Shown here in pieces: positions 41,370-50,513 of a stretch of DNA of 64,000 bases (position 1 is the first letter of the stretch; every line of letters begins with the position of its first letter). Both the position numbers and the translations under genes were made by a program. Origin of the DNA: Yersinia artesiana (lineage in GTDB: Bacteria; Pseudomonadota; Gammaproteobacteria; Enterobacterales; Enterobacteriaceae); assembly GCF_902726545.1 (NCBI RefSeq), contig NZ_CACVAD010000009.1:35654-99653 (forward strand), given 5' to 3'. Under the pieces are notes generated by a model, which saw only the letters and a program-made list of their open reading frames with translations, had not been told where the DNA came from and did not search any database.

Positions 41370-42241
41370 CAGTAATCTACTGGGCGTAATGCCAGCCCTC
41401 CGGCTAAGGTGAACGCTGTCGGTGATGGCGGTAAGGGGGGGTGATACTGAGTAAATGCCGCAAAAGGTGACCAGAGTGCAGTATTGTCCGGTGCGGGTTC
41501 ATCCATGATACTGCTGTAATACACTTTGACTGCTTTATCACTCAATTCAGAATATTGGGTATGAAGTTGCGTCAATAATATAGACAACGGGTTGAGCATA
41601 TTCGCGCCACCCTCCGGTACATCGTCAGTTTCAATGGCCACCACACCGAAGATAAACGGCATGTCACTGGAGGAAACCCACAGCCACTCGTGTGCCAACC
41701 GGTGAACTAACCAATAAGGCCCCACTAAACCGGCTGCCATCGCCATATAACGTAGCGCGCAGGGGGTGATATCAATGATGTGTGATGGTAGCTCTGCCTG
41801 TTGCAAGCATGCTTGCCATTGGCGAACTTCTGACTGGCGAGCGGCAGTGATTAATAATTCACGCCCAGACACCGCCCGATAATCCAGCGCCAACTCCTGA
41901 CGGCTTACCGGGAAAAGCTTGCTTGCCACTGCATGAATGAAGCCCTCGCGTTCGGGTTCGCGTAGCCGCCGATCCGGCGTGGGAATGGTCTGTTGCAAGA
42001 TCCGCTGTGCGGGTAATGCAATGCGTAATGAAATATGTCGTGGTAATTGTTTGCGTAATAATTTGAGTTTGTCGCTAACCACATCTGGCTGTTGTAAAAT
42101 ACCCTCCCGCACAGCCCCATAAGGTAAGGTTTGATGCCACCAGTACCGCAGTTGCCAACCATAGCGCCGTCTGACAACTGCCAAGGCGCGTATCGCCTCC
42201 ATTTGAATATCTAGCCCAACCTGCCAATATTGTGTGTACAT
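41369..42241 (-). CDS. hofM: Pilus assembly protein HofM (PilM-like)
   Basis: HofM is the cytoplasmic actin-like PilM homologue of the DNA-uptake pilus system. The start is placed at the ATG at 42241 (MYTQYWQVGLDIQ), which has GGAGG nine bases upstream and aligns with E. coli HofM; an in-frame ATG at 42286 is less likely. It is 290 residues. The gene is divergent from mrcA with a 119-bp gap and heads a tightly overlapping hofMNOPQ operon. Confidence 0.88.
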   Translation of the reverse strand: MYTQYWQVGLDIQMEAIRALAVVRRRYGWQLRYWWHQTLPYGAVREGILQQPDVVSDKLKLLRKQLPRHISLRIALPAQRILQQTIPTPDRRLREPEREGFIHAVASKLFPVSRQELALDYRAVSGRELLITAARQSEVRQWQACLQQAELPSHIIDITPCALRYMAMAAGLVGPYWLVHRLAHEWLWVSSSDMPFIFGVVAIETDDVPEGGANMLNPLSILLTQLHTQYSELSDKAVKVYYSSIMDEPAPDNTALWSPFAAFTQYHPPLPPSPTAFTLAGGLALRPVDY

Positions 42242-42360
42242 CTTTGTCGACCTCCGTGTCGAGACAGAATAAAAGTACGTATCCATGTAACGGGCTTGCC
42301 TTTATACTACGGCGCGGTTGTTTATAAACTGCCCAATTGACATTGAATGGGAAATCTCAG

Positions 42361-44916
42361 GTGAAGTTCGTAAAGTATTTTTTGATCCTTGCGGTGTGTT
42401 GCATTTTACTGGGAGCAGCCTCGATATTTGGCCTGTACAAATATATTGAGCCTCAGCTACCCGACGTTGCCACACTGAAAGATGTCCGGCTGCAAACACC
42501 TATGTTGGTGTATAGCGCCGAAGGCGAATTGATCGCCCAATACGGTGAAAAGCGCCGTATCCCGTTGACATTAAAACAAATTCCACCAGAAATGGTGCAT
42601 GCATTTATTGCGACGGAAGATAGCCGATTCTATGAGCATCACGGTGTGGACCCAGTGGGTATCCTACGTGCGGCTTCTATTGCTATGGTGTCGGGGCGCG
42701 CCTCTCAAGGGGCCAGTACCATCACCCAGCAGTTGGCGCGAAACTTTTTCTTAAGCCCGGAACGAACCTTGATGCGTAAAATCAAGGAGGCTTTTCTGGC
42801 CATTCGCATTGAACAGCTACTGACCAAAGATGAAATTCTTGAGTTGTATCTGAACAAGATCTATCTGGGTTACCGCGCCTATGGTGTCGGAGCGGCGGCT
42901 CAGGTTTATTTCGGCAAAGAAGTCAATGAGTTGACTCTCAGCCAGATGGCGATGATTGCCGGTTTGCCAAAAGCGCCATCAACTTTCAACCCGCTTTACT
43001 CACATGACCGCGCTGTTGCACGTCGTAATGTGGTGCTGTCGCGCATGTTGGATGAAAAATACATCACCCAAGCGCAGTACGATCAGGCTCGCAGTGAAGA
43101 GTTGGTTGCTAACTACCATGCGCCGCAAATTGCTTTCTCAGCACCTTATCTGTCCGAAATGGTGCGTCAGGAAATGATTAAGCGCTATGGCGAAAACGCC
43201 TATACCGACGGCTATCAGGTCTATACCACCATCACCAAAAAGCTTCAGCTCGCGGCGGTGGATTCCTTGCGCGCAAATGTGTTGGCTTATGACATGCGCC
43301 ACGGCTATCGTGGCCCATCCAATGTGTTATGGAAAGTGGGCGAAAGCGCGTGGAGTCGTGAGCAAATTATTGACTCACTGAAAACACTGCCAGTCTATGG
43401 CCCACTGTTGCCTGCGGTTATCACTGAGGCAAATGCGGAACAGGCAACAGCCATGTTGGCTGATGGTAGCAGCGTGACATTACCGATGGCCGGTATGCGC
43501 TGGGCGCGCCCGTATAAATCTGACAATGCTCAGGGGCCGACACCTAAAAAGGTCACCGATGTTGTTCAACCAGGTCAGCAGATTTGGGTCAGAAAAGTGG
43601 ATGACAATTGGTGGCTCGCTCAAGTGCCAGACGTCAACTCTGCCTTGGTTTCTATTGATCCGAATAATGGTGCGATTAAAGCGCTGGTAGGCGGTTTTGA
43701 CTTTAACCAAAGTAAATTCAACCGTGTTACACAGGCATTGCGTCAGGTTGGTTCGAATATCAAACCTTTCCTGTACACCGCGGCGATGGACAAAGGCCTG
43801 ACCTTGGCAAGTATTCTCAACGACTTGCCGATTACGCGTTGGGATGCGGGTGCGGGCACCGACTGGCGGCCAAAAAACTCGCCACCCACTTATGACGGCC
43901 CGATTCGCCTGCGTCAGGGTCTGGGTCAATCGAAAAACGTGGTGATGGTGCGAGCCATGCGCGCCATGGGGGTGGATTATGCAGCTGAATATCTGCAACG
44001 CTTTGGTTTCCCGGCACAAAACATCGTGCATTCAGAATCATTGGCGCTGGGTTCTGCTTCATTCACGCCATTGCAGTTAGTCCGAGGTTATGCGGTGTTG
44101 GCAAACGGCGGCTATTTGGTCGATCCGTATTTCATTACCAAAATCACCGATGATACCGGCAATGTTTTGTTTGAAGCGAAACCGAAGATTGTTTGTGAAG
44201 AGTGTAACTTGCCAGTCATTTACGGCGACACGCAACGCTCTGTGGTGCTGTCCGACGATAACATCGAAAACGTAGCGACGTCACAAACCAATAATGCCAA
44301 CAATGTGCCAATGCCGGAGCTGGAACAAGTCACTCCAGCGCAAGCTAAGCTCAATAGTGATGAGCAATATGCACCGCATGTAATAAGCACCCCGCTGGCG
44401 TTCCTGATTCGCGACGCATTGAACTCCAACATCTTCGGTGAACCGGGTTGGATGGGGACCGGCTGGCGTGCTGGGCGCGACTTAAAACGCAAAGATATCG
44501 GTGGTAAAACCGGTACCACCAACAATTCGAAAGATGCCTGGTTCTCCGGCTATGGCCCGGATACCGTGACATCAGTCTGGATTGGCTTTGACGATCATCG
44601 CCGTGACTTGGGCCGCAGCACTGCATCTGGTGCAATTCCTGACCAGATTTCAGGTGCTGAAGGCGGGGCGAAGAGTGCTCAGCCAGCATGGAATGACTTT
44701 ATGAAAGCAGCCCTTGAAGGCTTGCCGGAAAAACAAGTCGCGCCACCGCCAGGTATTGTCAGTGTGGTGATTGATAAGCAAACAGGTAAGTTATCTACAG
44801 GTGGGCCAGGTAGCCGCTCAGAGTACTTTATCGAGGGGACGCAACCCACCGAATATTCTGTACATGAAGCAGGTACGACGCTGATGGATAATGGCCAGAC
44901 TCACGAATTATTCTGA
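42361..44916 (+). CDS. mrcA: Penicillin-binding protein 1A
   Basis: This bifunctional peptidoglycan synthase of 851 residues has an N-terminal membrane anchor (KFVKYFLILAVCCILLGAAS). The GT51 glycosyltransferase has its catalytic glutamate at E86 in TEDSRFYEHHGVDP and shows QGASTITQQLARN. The transpeptidase has SNIK with the active serine at 465, SKN and KTGTT. It starts with GTG at 42361, agreeing with the E. coli protein start (MKFVKYF) and with these residue numbers. Upstream in-frame TTG codons are not needed. A strong terminator follows. Confidence 0.98.
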   Translation: MKFVKYFLILAVCCILLGAASIFGLYKYIEPQLPDVATLKDVRLQTPMLVYSAEGELIAQYGEKRRIPLTLKQIPPEMVHAFIATEDSRFYEHHGVDPVGILRAASIAMVSGRASQGASTITQQLARNFFLSPERTLMRKIKEAFLAIRIEQLLTKDEILELYLNKIYLGYRAYGVGAAAQVYFGKEVNELTLSQMAMIAGLPKAPSTFNPLYSHDRAVARRNVVLSRMLDEKYITQAQYDQARSEELVANYHAPQIAFSAPYLSEMVRQEMIKRYGENAYTDGYQVYTTITKKLQLAAVDSLRANVLAYDMRHGYRGPSNVLWKVGESAWSREQIIDSLKTLPVYGPLLPAVITEANAEQATAMLADGSSVTLPMAGMRWARPYKSDNAQGPTPKKVTDVVQPGQQIWVRKVDDNWWLAQVPDVNSALVSIDPNNGAIKALVGGFDFNQSKFNRVTQALRQVGSNIKPFLYTAAMDKGLTLASILNDLPITRWDAGAGTDWRPKNSPPTYDGPIRLRQGLGQSKNVVMVRAMRAMGVDYAAEYLQRFGFPAQNIVHSESLALGSASFTPLQLVRGYAVLANGGYLVDPYFITKITDDTGNVLFEAKPKIVCEECNLPVIYGDTQRSVVLSDDNIENVATSQTNNANNVPMPELEQVTPAQAKLNSDEQYAPHVISTPLAFLIRDALNSNIFGEPGWMGTGWRAGRDLKRKDIGGKTGTTNNSKDAWFSGYGPDTVTSVWIGFDDHRRDLGRSTASGAIPDQISGAEGGAKSAQPAWNDFMKAALEGLPEKQVAPPPGIVSVVIDKQTGKLSTGGPGSRSEYFIEGTQPTEYSVHEAGTTLMDNGQTHELF

Positions 44917-44978
44917 TTATGTGTTAAGTGAGTGCTGATGGCTGCGTAGCAATCAATGCAACCGTTGTCTCAAAATAA

Positions 44979-45013
44979 AAACCGGGAAATCGCAAGATTG
45001 TCCCGGTTTTTTT
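44979..45013. terminator. Terminator between convergent mrcA and nudE
   Basis: AAACCGGGA (44979-44987) pairs exactly with TCCCGGTTT (45001-45009), followed by a run of T on the plus strand and preceded by an A-rich run, so it can act in both directions. Confidence 0.88.
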
Positions 45014-45029
45014 ATTAGAGCGCTCAATA

Positions 45030-45587
45030 TTAAGCAATACCCGCTTTAGCCAAAAATGCCTGGGCTAAAAACAGAGCGCTGACATTTCTCGCTTCGCAAA
45101 AACCCGGTTCGTCAAGCAGCGCCATCATATTCGCAATCGGCCAGCGCACTTGTGGCAACGGTTCCGGCTCATCACCTTCCAGGCTTTGTGGATAAAGACT
45201 TTGCGCGACAACAATGTTCATTTTGCTTGAAAAGTAAGACGGAGCCATCGTCAGCTTACTAAGGAAATCGAAGCGCTCAGCGCCAAATCCAACTTCCTCC
45301 ATCAACTCACGATTAGCCGCTTCTAATACGCCCTCTCCGGGATCGATCAACCCTTTAGGAAAGCCCAACTCATACTCTTCGATACCCACGGCATATTCGC
45401 GGATCAGCAGTAAGTCATTGCCAATGATTGGCACAATCATCACGGCTTCGCGATTCGATGGGCGCATGCGCTCGTAAACACGCTGCACGCCATTGCTGAA
45501 CTCCAGACTCACGGCTTCAACAGTAAATAAGCGGGAGCGGGCTATCGTTTCTATTTTATGTATTTTAGGTTTTTGCAGGTGTTTCAT
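45030..45587 (-). CDS. nudE: ADP compounds hydrolase NudE
   Basis: The 185-residue Nudix hydrolase cleaves ADP-ribose, NADH and diadenosine polyphosphates in characterised relatives. The Nudix box is GLIDPGEGVLEAANRELMEE followed by VGF. The sequence follows E. coli NudE (MKHLQKPKIHKIETIARSRL). It is convergent with mrcA and divergent from igaA across a 456-bp gap. Confidence 0.95.
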   Translation of the reverse strand: MKHLQKPKIHKIETIARSRLFTVEAVSLEFSNGVQRVYERMRPSNREAVMIVPIIGNDLLLIREYAVGIEEYELGFPKGLIDPGEGVLEAANRELMEEVGFGAERFDFLSKLTMAPSYFSSKMNIVVAQSLYPQSLEGDEPEPLPQVRWPIANMMALLDEPGFCEARNVSALFLAQAFLAKAGIA

Positions 45588-46043
45588 AATGGCCCCAAAT
45601 TAAAACTCGCCGCCTGTCGGACGCGCATCGGGGTATAGTCAGGCCCATAATATGGTTACTTAATAAGCCACTTTTTACCCATGCGGATTAACCCGACTCT
45701 TTATACTGGATTTTATTAGAACTTGATCACATTGTGCGTTAATGAGAACCTTTATCGCAATGTCAGTTAGATATAATTTACCTGTTTTTAACATGGCGGC
45801 GAGTTTAGTCAAGATTCAACCGGTTATTTTTCACCCTATATCTGCGCAACATCAGTTAAAACTTGTGTTTGAAAATAGGATTATGCTGATATTACCGATG
45901 TTTTAGCCTTGCTATCCTTATCAGCCTACGGGCAGTTTAAGAGCACTTGTATTAGGTTATTTAATGAATAACGCTGTTATATGCCTCTGTACTGTGTTTA
46001 TGCGTAAGATAATGCATTATTGGGGCGCTCGGATGGGGATGGG
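45588..46043. other. Divergent nudE-igaA intergenic region
   Basis: The 456 bp are A+T rich and must hold both promoters. A 54-codon open frame runs on the plus strand at 45742-45906 (MRTFIAMSVRYNLPVFNMAA) but has no ribosome site and no recognised family, so I do not call it a gene. No repeat was recognised. Confidence 0.5.
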
Positions 46044-48191
46044 ATGAGCACAATAGTATTAATATTGGCCTTACTGTTGACCAGTCTGATCACAGTGGGT
46101 GTGTTGTGGTGGTTCCGATTCCGCCGACCTATCCCCGTAACTGCTACACTGCCGTTCGCGAAACCCACGCATCGAAAACTGACACCGGAAGAGCGGGTCA
46201 ACATTGAAAACTACCTGCTAAACCAACAAGATAAAATTGGGTTTAAACCCCAGTCAACGTTTGACACCCGCACACTGACAAACAGCACGCCTTCGCCCGC
46301 TAAACTGATTTTAACCCCCCAAAGTGACAATGTTTATGCGGTAACCCGCGCGATTACCCGCTATGGCGTGGCAACTGATGAACCAAATAAATGGCGCTAT
46401 TACCTTGATTCTATTGAAGTTCACCTGCCAGCCTCATGGGAACAATATATTACTCAGGATAATGACGTCGAACTTATCCAAACCCAAACGATTCCTTTGG
46501 TTATATCCCTCAACGGGCATACGCTGAAAAATCATCAGTCTGAGAACACTTACCAGCCTATTTTATCTTCCGTGGCGCAAAACGCATCAATCCGCAAAGC
46601 GGATAGTGAGCATATTGAGCTACTGAATATCCGCAAGGAAACCCCGGAAGAGTATGCATTGCATGGCACTAATGGCTTGAAAGAAGCTGGGGCCATTTGT
46701 TTGGCATTGCTGTTGCTATTCTTTGCACTGACTGGCCCTACGGTAACGCTGCCCTGGCTTATTATTGTGGCGGCAACACTGACTGGCTGGGCATGCTGGA
46801 ATATGTTCCGCCCATTATCTGAAAAAGATTTGCGGGAAGTTCATTGCTTAAGTGGCACACCAAAGCGCTGGGGCCTGTTCGGTGAGTCAAATCAGGGGCA
46901 GATGAATAATATCTCGCTCGGGATTGTCGATCTGATCTATCCGGCACATTGGGGGCCTTATTTTGCTCATGATTTGGGCAAAAAAACCAACATTGATATC
47001 TACCTCAATCGTCAGGTTGTACGTCAGGGGCCATTTTTGTCCCTACACGATGAAATGAAGCACTTTCCCCTACAACGCTGGGGGAAAAACCTGATATTAA
47101 TGGCCGGATCACTGTTGGTGATGGCGTTATTACTGATTTATGTGCCACTGGGGTTGCCGCTAAAATTAAGTGTCGCCTGGTTGCAAGGCGCACAAAGCCA
47201 GCAGGTGACCAGCGTGGAAGCATTAGAAAAAATGCCGCTCCGCATTGGCGATATGTTGAAAGCACAGGGAATGGGGATGTGTTATGTCCCGCCGAATACT
47301 CAAAACTCGCGCAGTTTTGTTTTTACACCTTTTGACTGTTCCGGTATTTATTGGAATAACGCAACGCCATTACCGCAGCCTGAATCTGAGGTCATTGAAA
47401 AGGCGGCCTCGCTAGTAGCTACCGTCAATCAACAGCTACACCCACAAGGCTCAGATGCTAACGTTAACCCACAACTGGCAACCGCGATTGAAAAGTCCGG
47501 TATGATTTTGCTGGATAACTTTGCGGATATCGTTTTAAAAACACAGGCATTATGTGGTGGTGATACTGATTGTATTCGCCTGAAAAATGCTTTGGTGAAT
47601 TTGGGTAATGCCAAAAATTGGTCAGGGCTGGTGAAACGAGCACAGTCAGGTACCTTAAAAGGCATGAATGTGCTGTTACGCCCGGTCAGTGCCGACACAC
47701 TGGAAAATCTGGTTAAAACGGCAACTTCATCATTTGTTTACCGTGAAACACATCTGGCGACAGAAGCCTTGAACAGCCCTCCGCCGGGTGGATTCCTGAT
47801 TACCAGCGATGAGGGTAAACAGTTAGTCAATCACCCTGCTCCCTCGGTTCCTCTGTTCGATTACAGTGCGTTGGAGCAGTGGCGGGAATTGCAGCGGCTC
47901 TCTGGGTTGCTGCTCAATACCCCATTTAAGGCAGAAGGTATCATTACCAATATCACTATCGATGCCAATGGTACTCGCCACATTGCATTGCACAGCGAGC
48001 CGGATATCGTGACACTCGGCCGTTATTTAGGCACCAGCCTGCTGCTGCTGGTGCTGATTGTGTGTTTAGTGGTGAATACCACCTTATTTATTCGCCGCGT
48101 CCTGAAAAACCGCAGTCGTATGGATAATATTCAACGCTATTATGATAATTGCTTCAACCAACCCCTCGCTCCAGCGCCTTTCCTACGTTAG
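46044..48191 (+). CDS. igaA: IgaA family membrane protein, Rcs pathway repressor
   Basis: The 715-residue protein follows IgaA/YrfF (MSTIVLILALLLTSLITVGV at the start; NKWRYYLDSIEVHLPASWEQ; SLGIVDLIYPAHWGPY; VNVLLRP-like block GMNVLLRPVSADTLENLV). It has one N-terminal helix, a pair in the middle (about 215-265), one near 350 and one near the C-terminus, with a large periplasmic domain between the last two. IgaA restrains the RcsCDB envelope stress relay. The start at the ATG at 46044 agrees with E. coli; the upstream TTG frame is ignored. Its first ribosome-like sequence is a G-rich run. Confidence 0.94.
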   Translation: MSTIVLILALLLTSLITVGVLWWFRFRRPIPVTATLPFAKPTHRKLTPEERVNIENYLLNQQDKIGFKPQSTFDTRTLTNSTPSPAKLILTPQSDNVYAVTRAITRYGVATDEPNKWRYYLDSIEVHLPASWEQYITQDNDVELIQTQTIPLVISLNGHTLKNHQSENTYQPILSSVAQNASIRKADSEHIELLNIRKETPEEYALHGTNGLKEAGAICLALLLLFFALTGPTVTLPWLIIVAATLTGWACWNMFRPLSEKDLREVHCLSGTPKRWGLFGESNQGQMNNISLGIVDLIYPAHWGPYFAHDLGKKTNIDIYLNRQVVRQGPFLSLHDEMKHFPLQRWGKNLILMAGSLLVMALLLIYVPLGLPLKLSVAWLQGAQSQQVTSVEALEKMPLRIGDMLKAQGMGMCYVPPNTQNSRSFVFTPFDCSGIYWNNATPLPQPESEVIEKAASLVATVNQQLHPQGSDANVNPQLATAIEKSGMILLDNFADIVLKTQALCGGDTDCIRLKNALVNLGNAKNWSGLVKRAQSGTLKGMNVLLRPVSADTLENLVKTATSSFVYRETHLATEALNSPPPGGFLITSDEGKQLVNHPAPSVPLFDYSALEQWRELQRLSGLLLNTPFKAEGIITNITIDANGTRHIALHSEPDIVTLGRYLGTSLLLLVLIVCLVVNTTLFIRRVLKNRSRMDNIQRYYDNCFNQPLAPAPFLR

Positions 48192-48248
48192 CCCTTTTTC
48201 GTTTATCATTAGTCTTATTGAATACAGTTAATGTGATGTGGAGTCGCG

Positions 48249-48926
48249 ATGCCCCCTGAATTGAATTGGCAAGAAATTGATACCGTGCTGTTGGATATGG
48301 ATGGCACTCTGCTCGATTTAGAGTTCGACAGCCATTTCTGGCTCAAGCAGGTACCGGAAACACTCAGCCAACGCCGGGGGATATCTCTGGAGCAGGCGCA
48401 TAAAATTATTCATGATGAATATCTGGCCGTTCAGCACACATTAAATTGGTATTGCTTCGATTACTGGAGTGAGCGGCTGGATTTGGATATCTACGCGATG
48501 ACCACGCAAGCGGGCTATCGCGTGCGGTTGCGCCAGGATACCCAGCCCTTTTTAGCCCGTTTACGTGAGCGCGGCTTACAAACCATTTTACTCACCAATG
48601 CCCATCCGCACAGTCTGGCGGTAAAAATTGAGCACACCGCTCTCGACCAGCACCTTGATTTATTACTTTCCACCCATACATTTGGTTATCCAAAGGAAGA
48701 TCAACGACTGTGGCAAGCTGTCACGCAGCATACCGGGCTGAATCCTGCCAGAACCTTATTTGTCGATGACAGTGAGAAGATTCTGGATGCTGCGCGCACC
48801 TTTGGTATCCGCTACTGTCTGGGAATAGAAAACCCTGACTCCAGCTGTGCTGATAAAGCATTTCACAGCCACCCTGCAATCAATGACTACCGTAAGCTAT
48901 TGCCTGCATTAGAGTTACGCAAGTAA
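48249..48926 (+). CDS. yrfG: GMP/IMP nucleotidase YrfG
   Basis: The 225-residue HAD phosphatase has motif I VLLDMDGTLLDLEFD, motif II ILLTNAHPH and motif IV LFVDDSEKILDAART. It resembles E. coli YrfG, which dephosphorylates GMP and IMP. It lies 57 bases after igaA and 36 bases before hslR, in the same order as in E. coli. Confidence 0.93.
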   Translation: MPPELNWQEIDTVLLDMDGTLLDLEFDSHFWLKQVPETLSQRRGISLEQAHKIIHDEYLAVQHTLNWYCFDYWSERLDLDIYAMTTQAGYRVRLRQDTQPFLARLRERGLQTILLTNAHPHSLAVKIEHTALDQHLDLLLSTHTFGYPKEDQRLWQAVTQHTGLNPARTLFVDDSEKILDAARTFGIRYCLGIENPDSSCADKAFHSHPAINDYRKLLPALELRK

Positions 48927-48962
48927 TGTCGGAATAAATGAGCATGACGGCTGGGAGTATTC

Positions 48963-49370
48963 ATGAAAGAGAAAGCAGTCTCGGACGAATCGGTTCGGCT
49001 AGATAAATGGCTTTGGGCCGCCCGGTTTTACAAAACCAGAGCAATAGCGCGAGAAATGGTGGATGGCGGCAAAGTCCATTACAACGGGCAGCGTGGTAAA
49101 CCGAGTAAGCTGGTTGAAATCAATGCCGAAATTCGTCTGCGCCAAGGTAACGATGAGCGCACAGTACGGGTCTTGGCGCTACACCACCAACGCAGAGGCG
49201 CAAGTGAAGCGCAGGCATTGTATGAAGAAACTGAGGCCAGCATTGCTAACCGCGAGAAAGTGGCACAAGCACGTAAGCTCAATGCTCTGACCATGCCACA
49301 TCCGGATCGGCGACCGGATAAAAAAGAGCGTCGCAATCTAATCAAATTTAAACAAGGCGAGCCAGAGTAA
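48963..49370 (+). CDS. hslR: Heat shock protein 15 (HslR)
   Basis: The 135-residue protein has an S4-type RNA-binding domain ([40 protein letters not shown]) and a basic C-terminal tail. Hsp15 binds the 50S subunit carrying a nascent chain when translation aborts and helps recycle it. In E. coli it is heat-shock induced with hslO, which follows 29 bases later here. Confidence 0.96.
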   Translation: MKEKAVSDESVRLDKWLWAARFYKTRAIAREMVDGGKVHYNGQRGKPSKLVEINAEIRLRQGNDERTVRVLALHHQRRGASEAQALYEETEASIANREKVAQARKLNALTMPHPDRRPDKKERRNLIKFKQGEPE

Positions 49371-49399
49371 ACTGCTTGCAGCCAGAAAGAGAGAAACCT

Positions 49400-50314
49400 A
49401 TGTCTAATCACGATCAATCTAATCACGATCACTCTAATCATGATCAACTGCAACGCTACCTGTTCGCTAACCATGCTGTGCGCGGTGAACTGGTTTCAGT
49501 CAATGAAACCTACCAACAGATGCTCGCTAATCATGACTACCCTCCTGCGGTACAAAAACTGTTAGGTGAAATGTTGGTCGCGACCAGTCTGCTGACCGCG
49601 ACCCTCAAATTTGACGGTGATATCACTGTGCAATTGCAAGGTGGGGAAGGCCCACTCTCACTGGCAGTGATTAACGGCAATAACCAACAAGAAATGCGCG
49701 GTGTCGCCCGCTTTAAAGGTGAAATCAGTGATGAAAGTACGCTGCAAGAGATGATGGGCAACAGTGGCTATCTGGTCATAACCATCACACCGGCACAGGG
49801 TGAGCGCTATCAAGGTGTAGTGGCATTGGAAGGTGAGACTATCGCCGCCTGCCTGGAAAATTACTTTATGCAGTCAGAACAGCTACCTACTCGCCTGTTT
49901 ATCCGCACCGGTCATGTGGAAGGTAAACCTGCCGCAGGCGGTATGCTGTTGCAAGTTCTACCCGCACAGGAGCGTAATGAAGATGAATTTGATCATCTCG
50001 CACAGCTTACTACCACCATCAAAGCTGAGGAGCTATTCACCCTGCCGGCCAATGAGGTGCTGTATCGTTTATATCATCAGGAAGAAGTGACACTTTACGA
50101 ACCACAAAATGTCAGTTTTCGCTGTACCTGTTCTCGCGAACGTTGCGCCGATGCATTAGTGACGCTATCCGAAGATGACGTCAAAGAAATGCTGGAACAA
50201 GATGGCAATATTGATATGAATTGCGAGTATTGCGGTACTCACTACCTGTTTGATGCGGTCGATATTGCCACATTAAAAAGCGGTAACAGCCCTTCATCAG
50301 AACAAATTCATTAA
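49400..50314 (+). CDS. hslO: Redox-regulated chaperone Hsp33 (HslO)
   Basis: Hsp33 is a cytosolic holdase switched on by oxidative unfolding. The C-terminal zinc site is CTC (residues about 242-244) and CEYC (about 275-278), the conserved CXC-X27-32-CXXC pattern. The start is the ATG at 49400, giving 304 residues, about ten longer than usual. The extra length is a threefold repeat [15 protein letters not shown] right after the initiator methionine, before the conserved [18 protein letters not shown]. An in-frame TTG at 49376 is not used. Confidence 0.95.
   Translation: MSNHDQSNHDHSNHDQLQRYLFANHAVRGELVSVNETYQQMLANHDYPPAVQKLLGEMLVATSLLTATLKFDGDITVQLQGGEGPLSLAVINGNNQQEMRGVARFKGEISDESTLQEMMGNSGYLVITITPAQGERYQGVVALEGETIAACLENYFMQSEQLPTRLFIRTGHVEGKPAAGGMLLQVLPAQERNEDEFDHLAQLTTTIKAEELFTLPANEVLYRLYHQEEVTLYEPQNVSFRCTCSRERCADALVTLSEDDVKEMLEQDGNIDMNCEYCGTHYLFDAVDIATLKSGNSPSSEQIH
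49403..49447 (+). repeat. 15-bp tandem repeat inside the start of hslO
   Basis: TCTAATCACGATCAA, TCTAATCACGATCAC and TCTAATCATGATCAA are three adjacent 15-base units encoding [10 protein letters not shown] and SNHDQ. Units differ by one or two bases. The period is a multiple of three, so changes in copy number would keep the frame. Confidence 0.92.
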
Positions 50315-50513
50315 TTATCGTAATACTTGGTTGGGTGCTGACTCGTGCCCAGCCATTTCTTCTGCCGTTTCATACTTGCGACAATCCGTGTCCTATCTCT
50401 CATAACCTAGCGAAAAGTAGGTCATATATTGAAATATTTGAACGCTATCGCTGTTAATCGGGGATGAGTAATTACAATCGCTGGTAGAAAATTGACGATC
50501 CAGGAGTTATGAC

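Noticed and set aside
43480..44031. 183-codon minus-strand open frame inside mrcA
   Set aside because: It is antisense to the conserved transpeptidase domain of PBP1A, has no family resemblance and no ribosome site; it follows from codon bias of the real gene.
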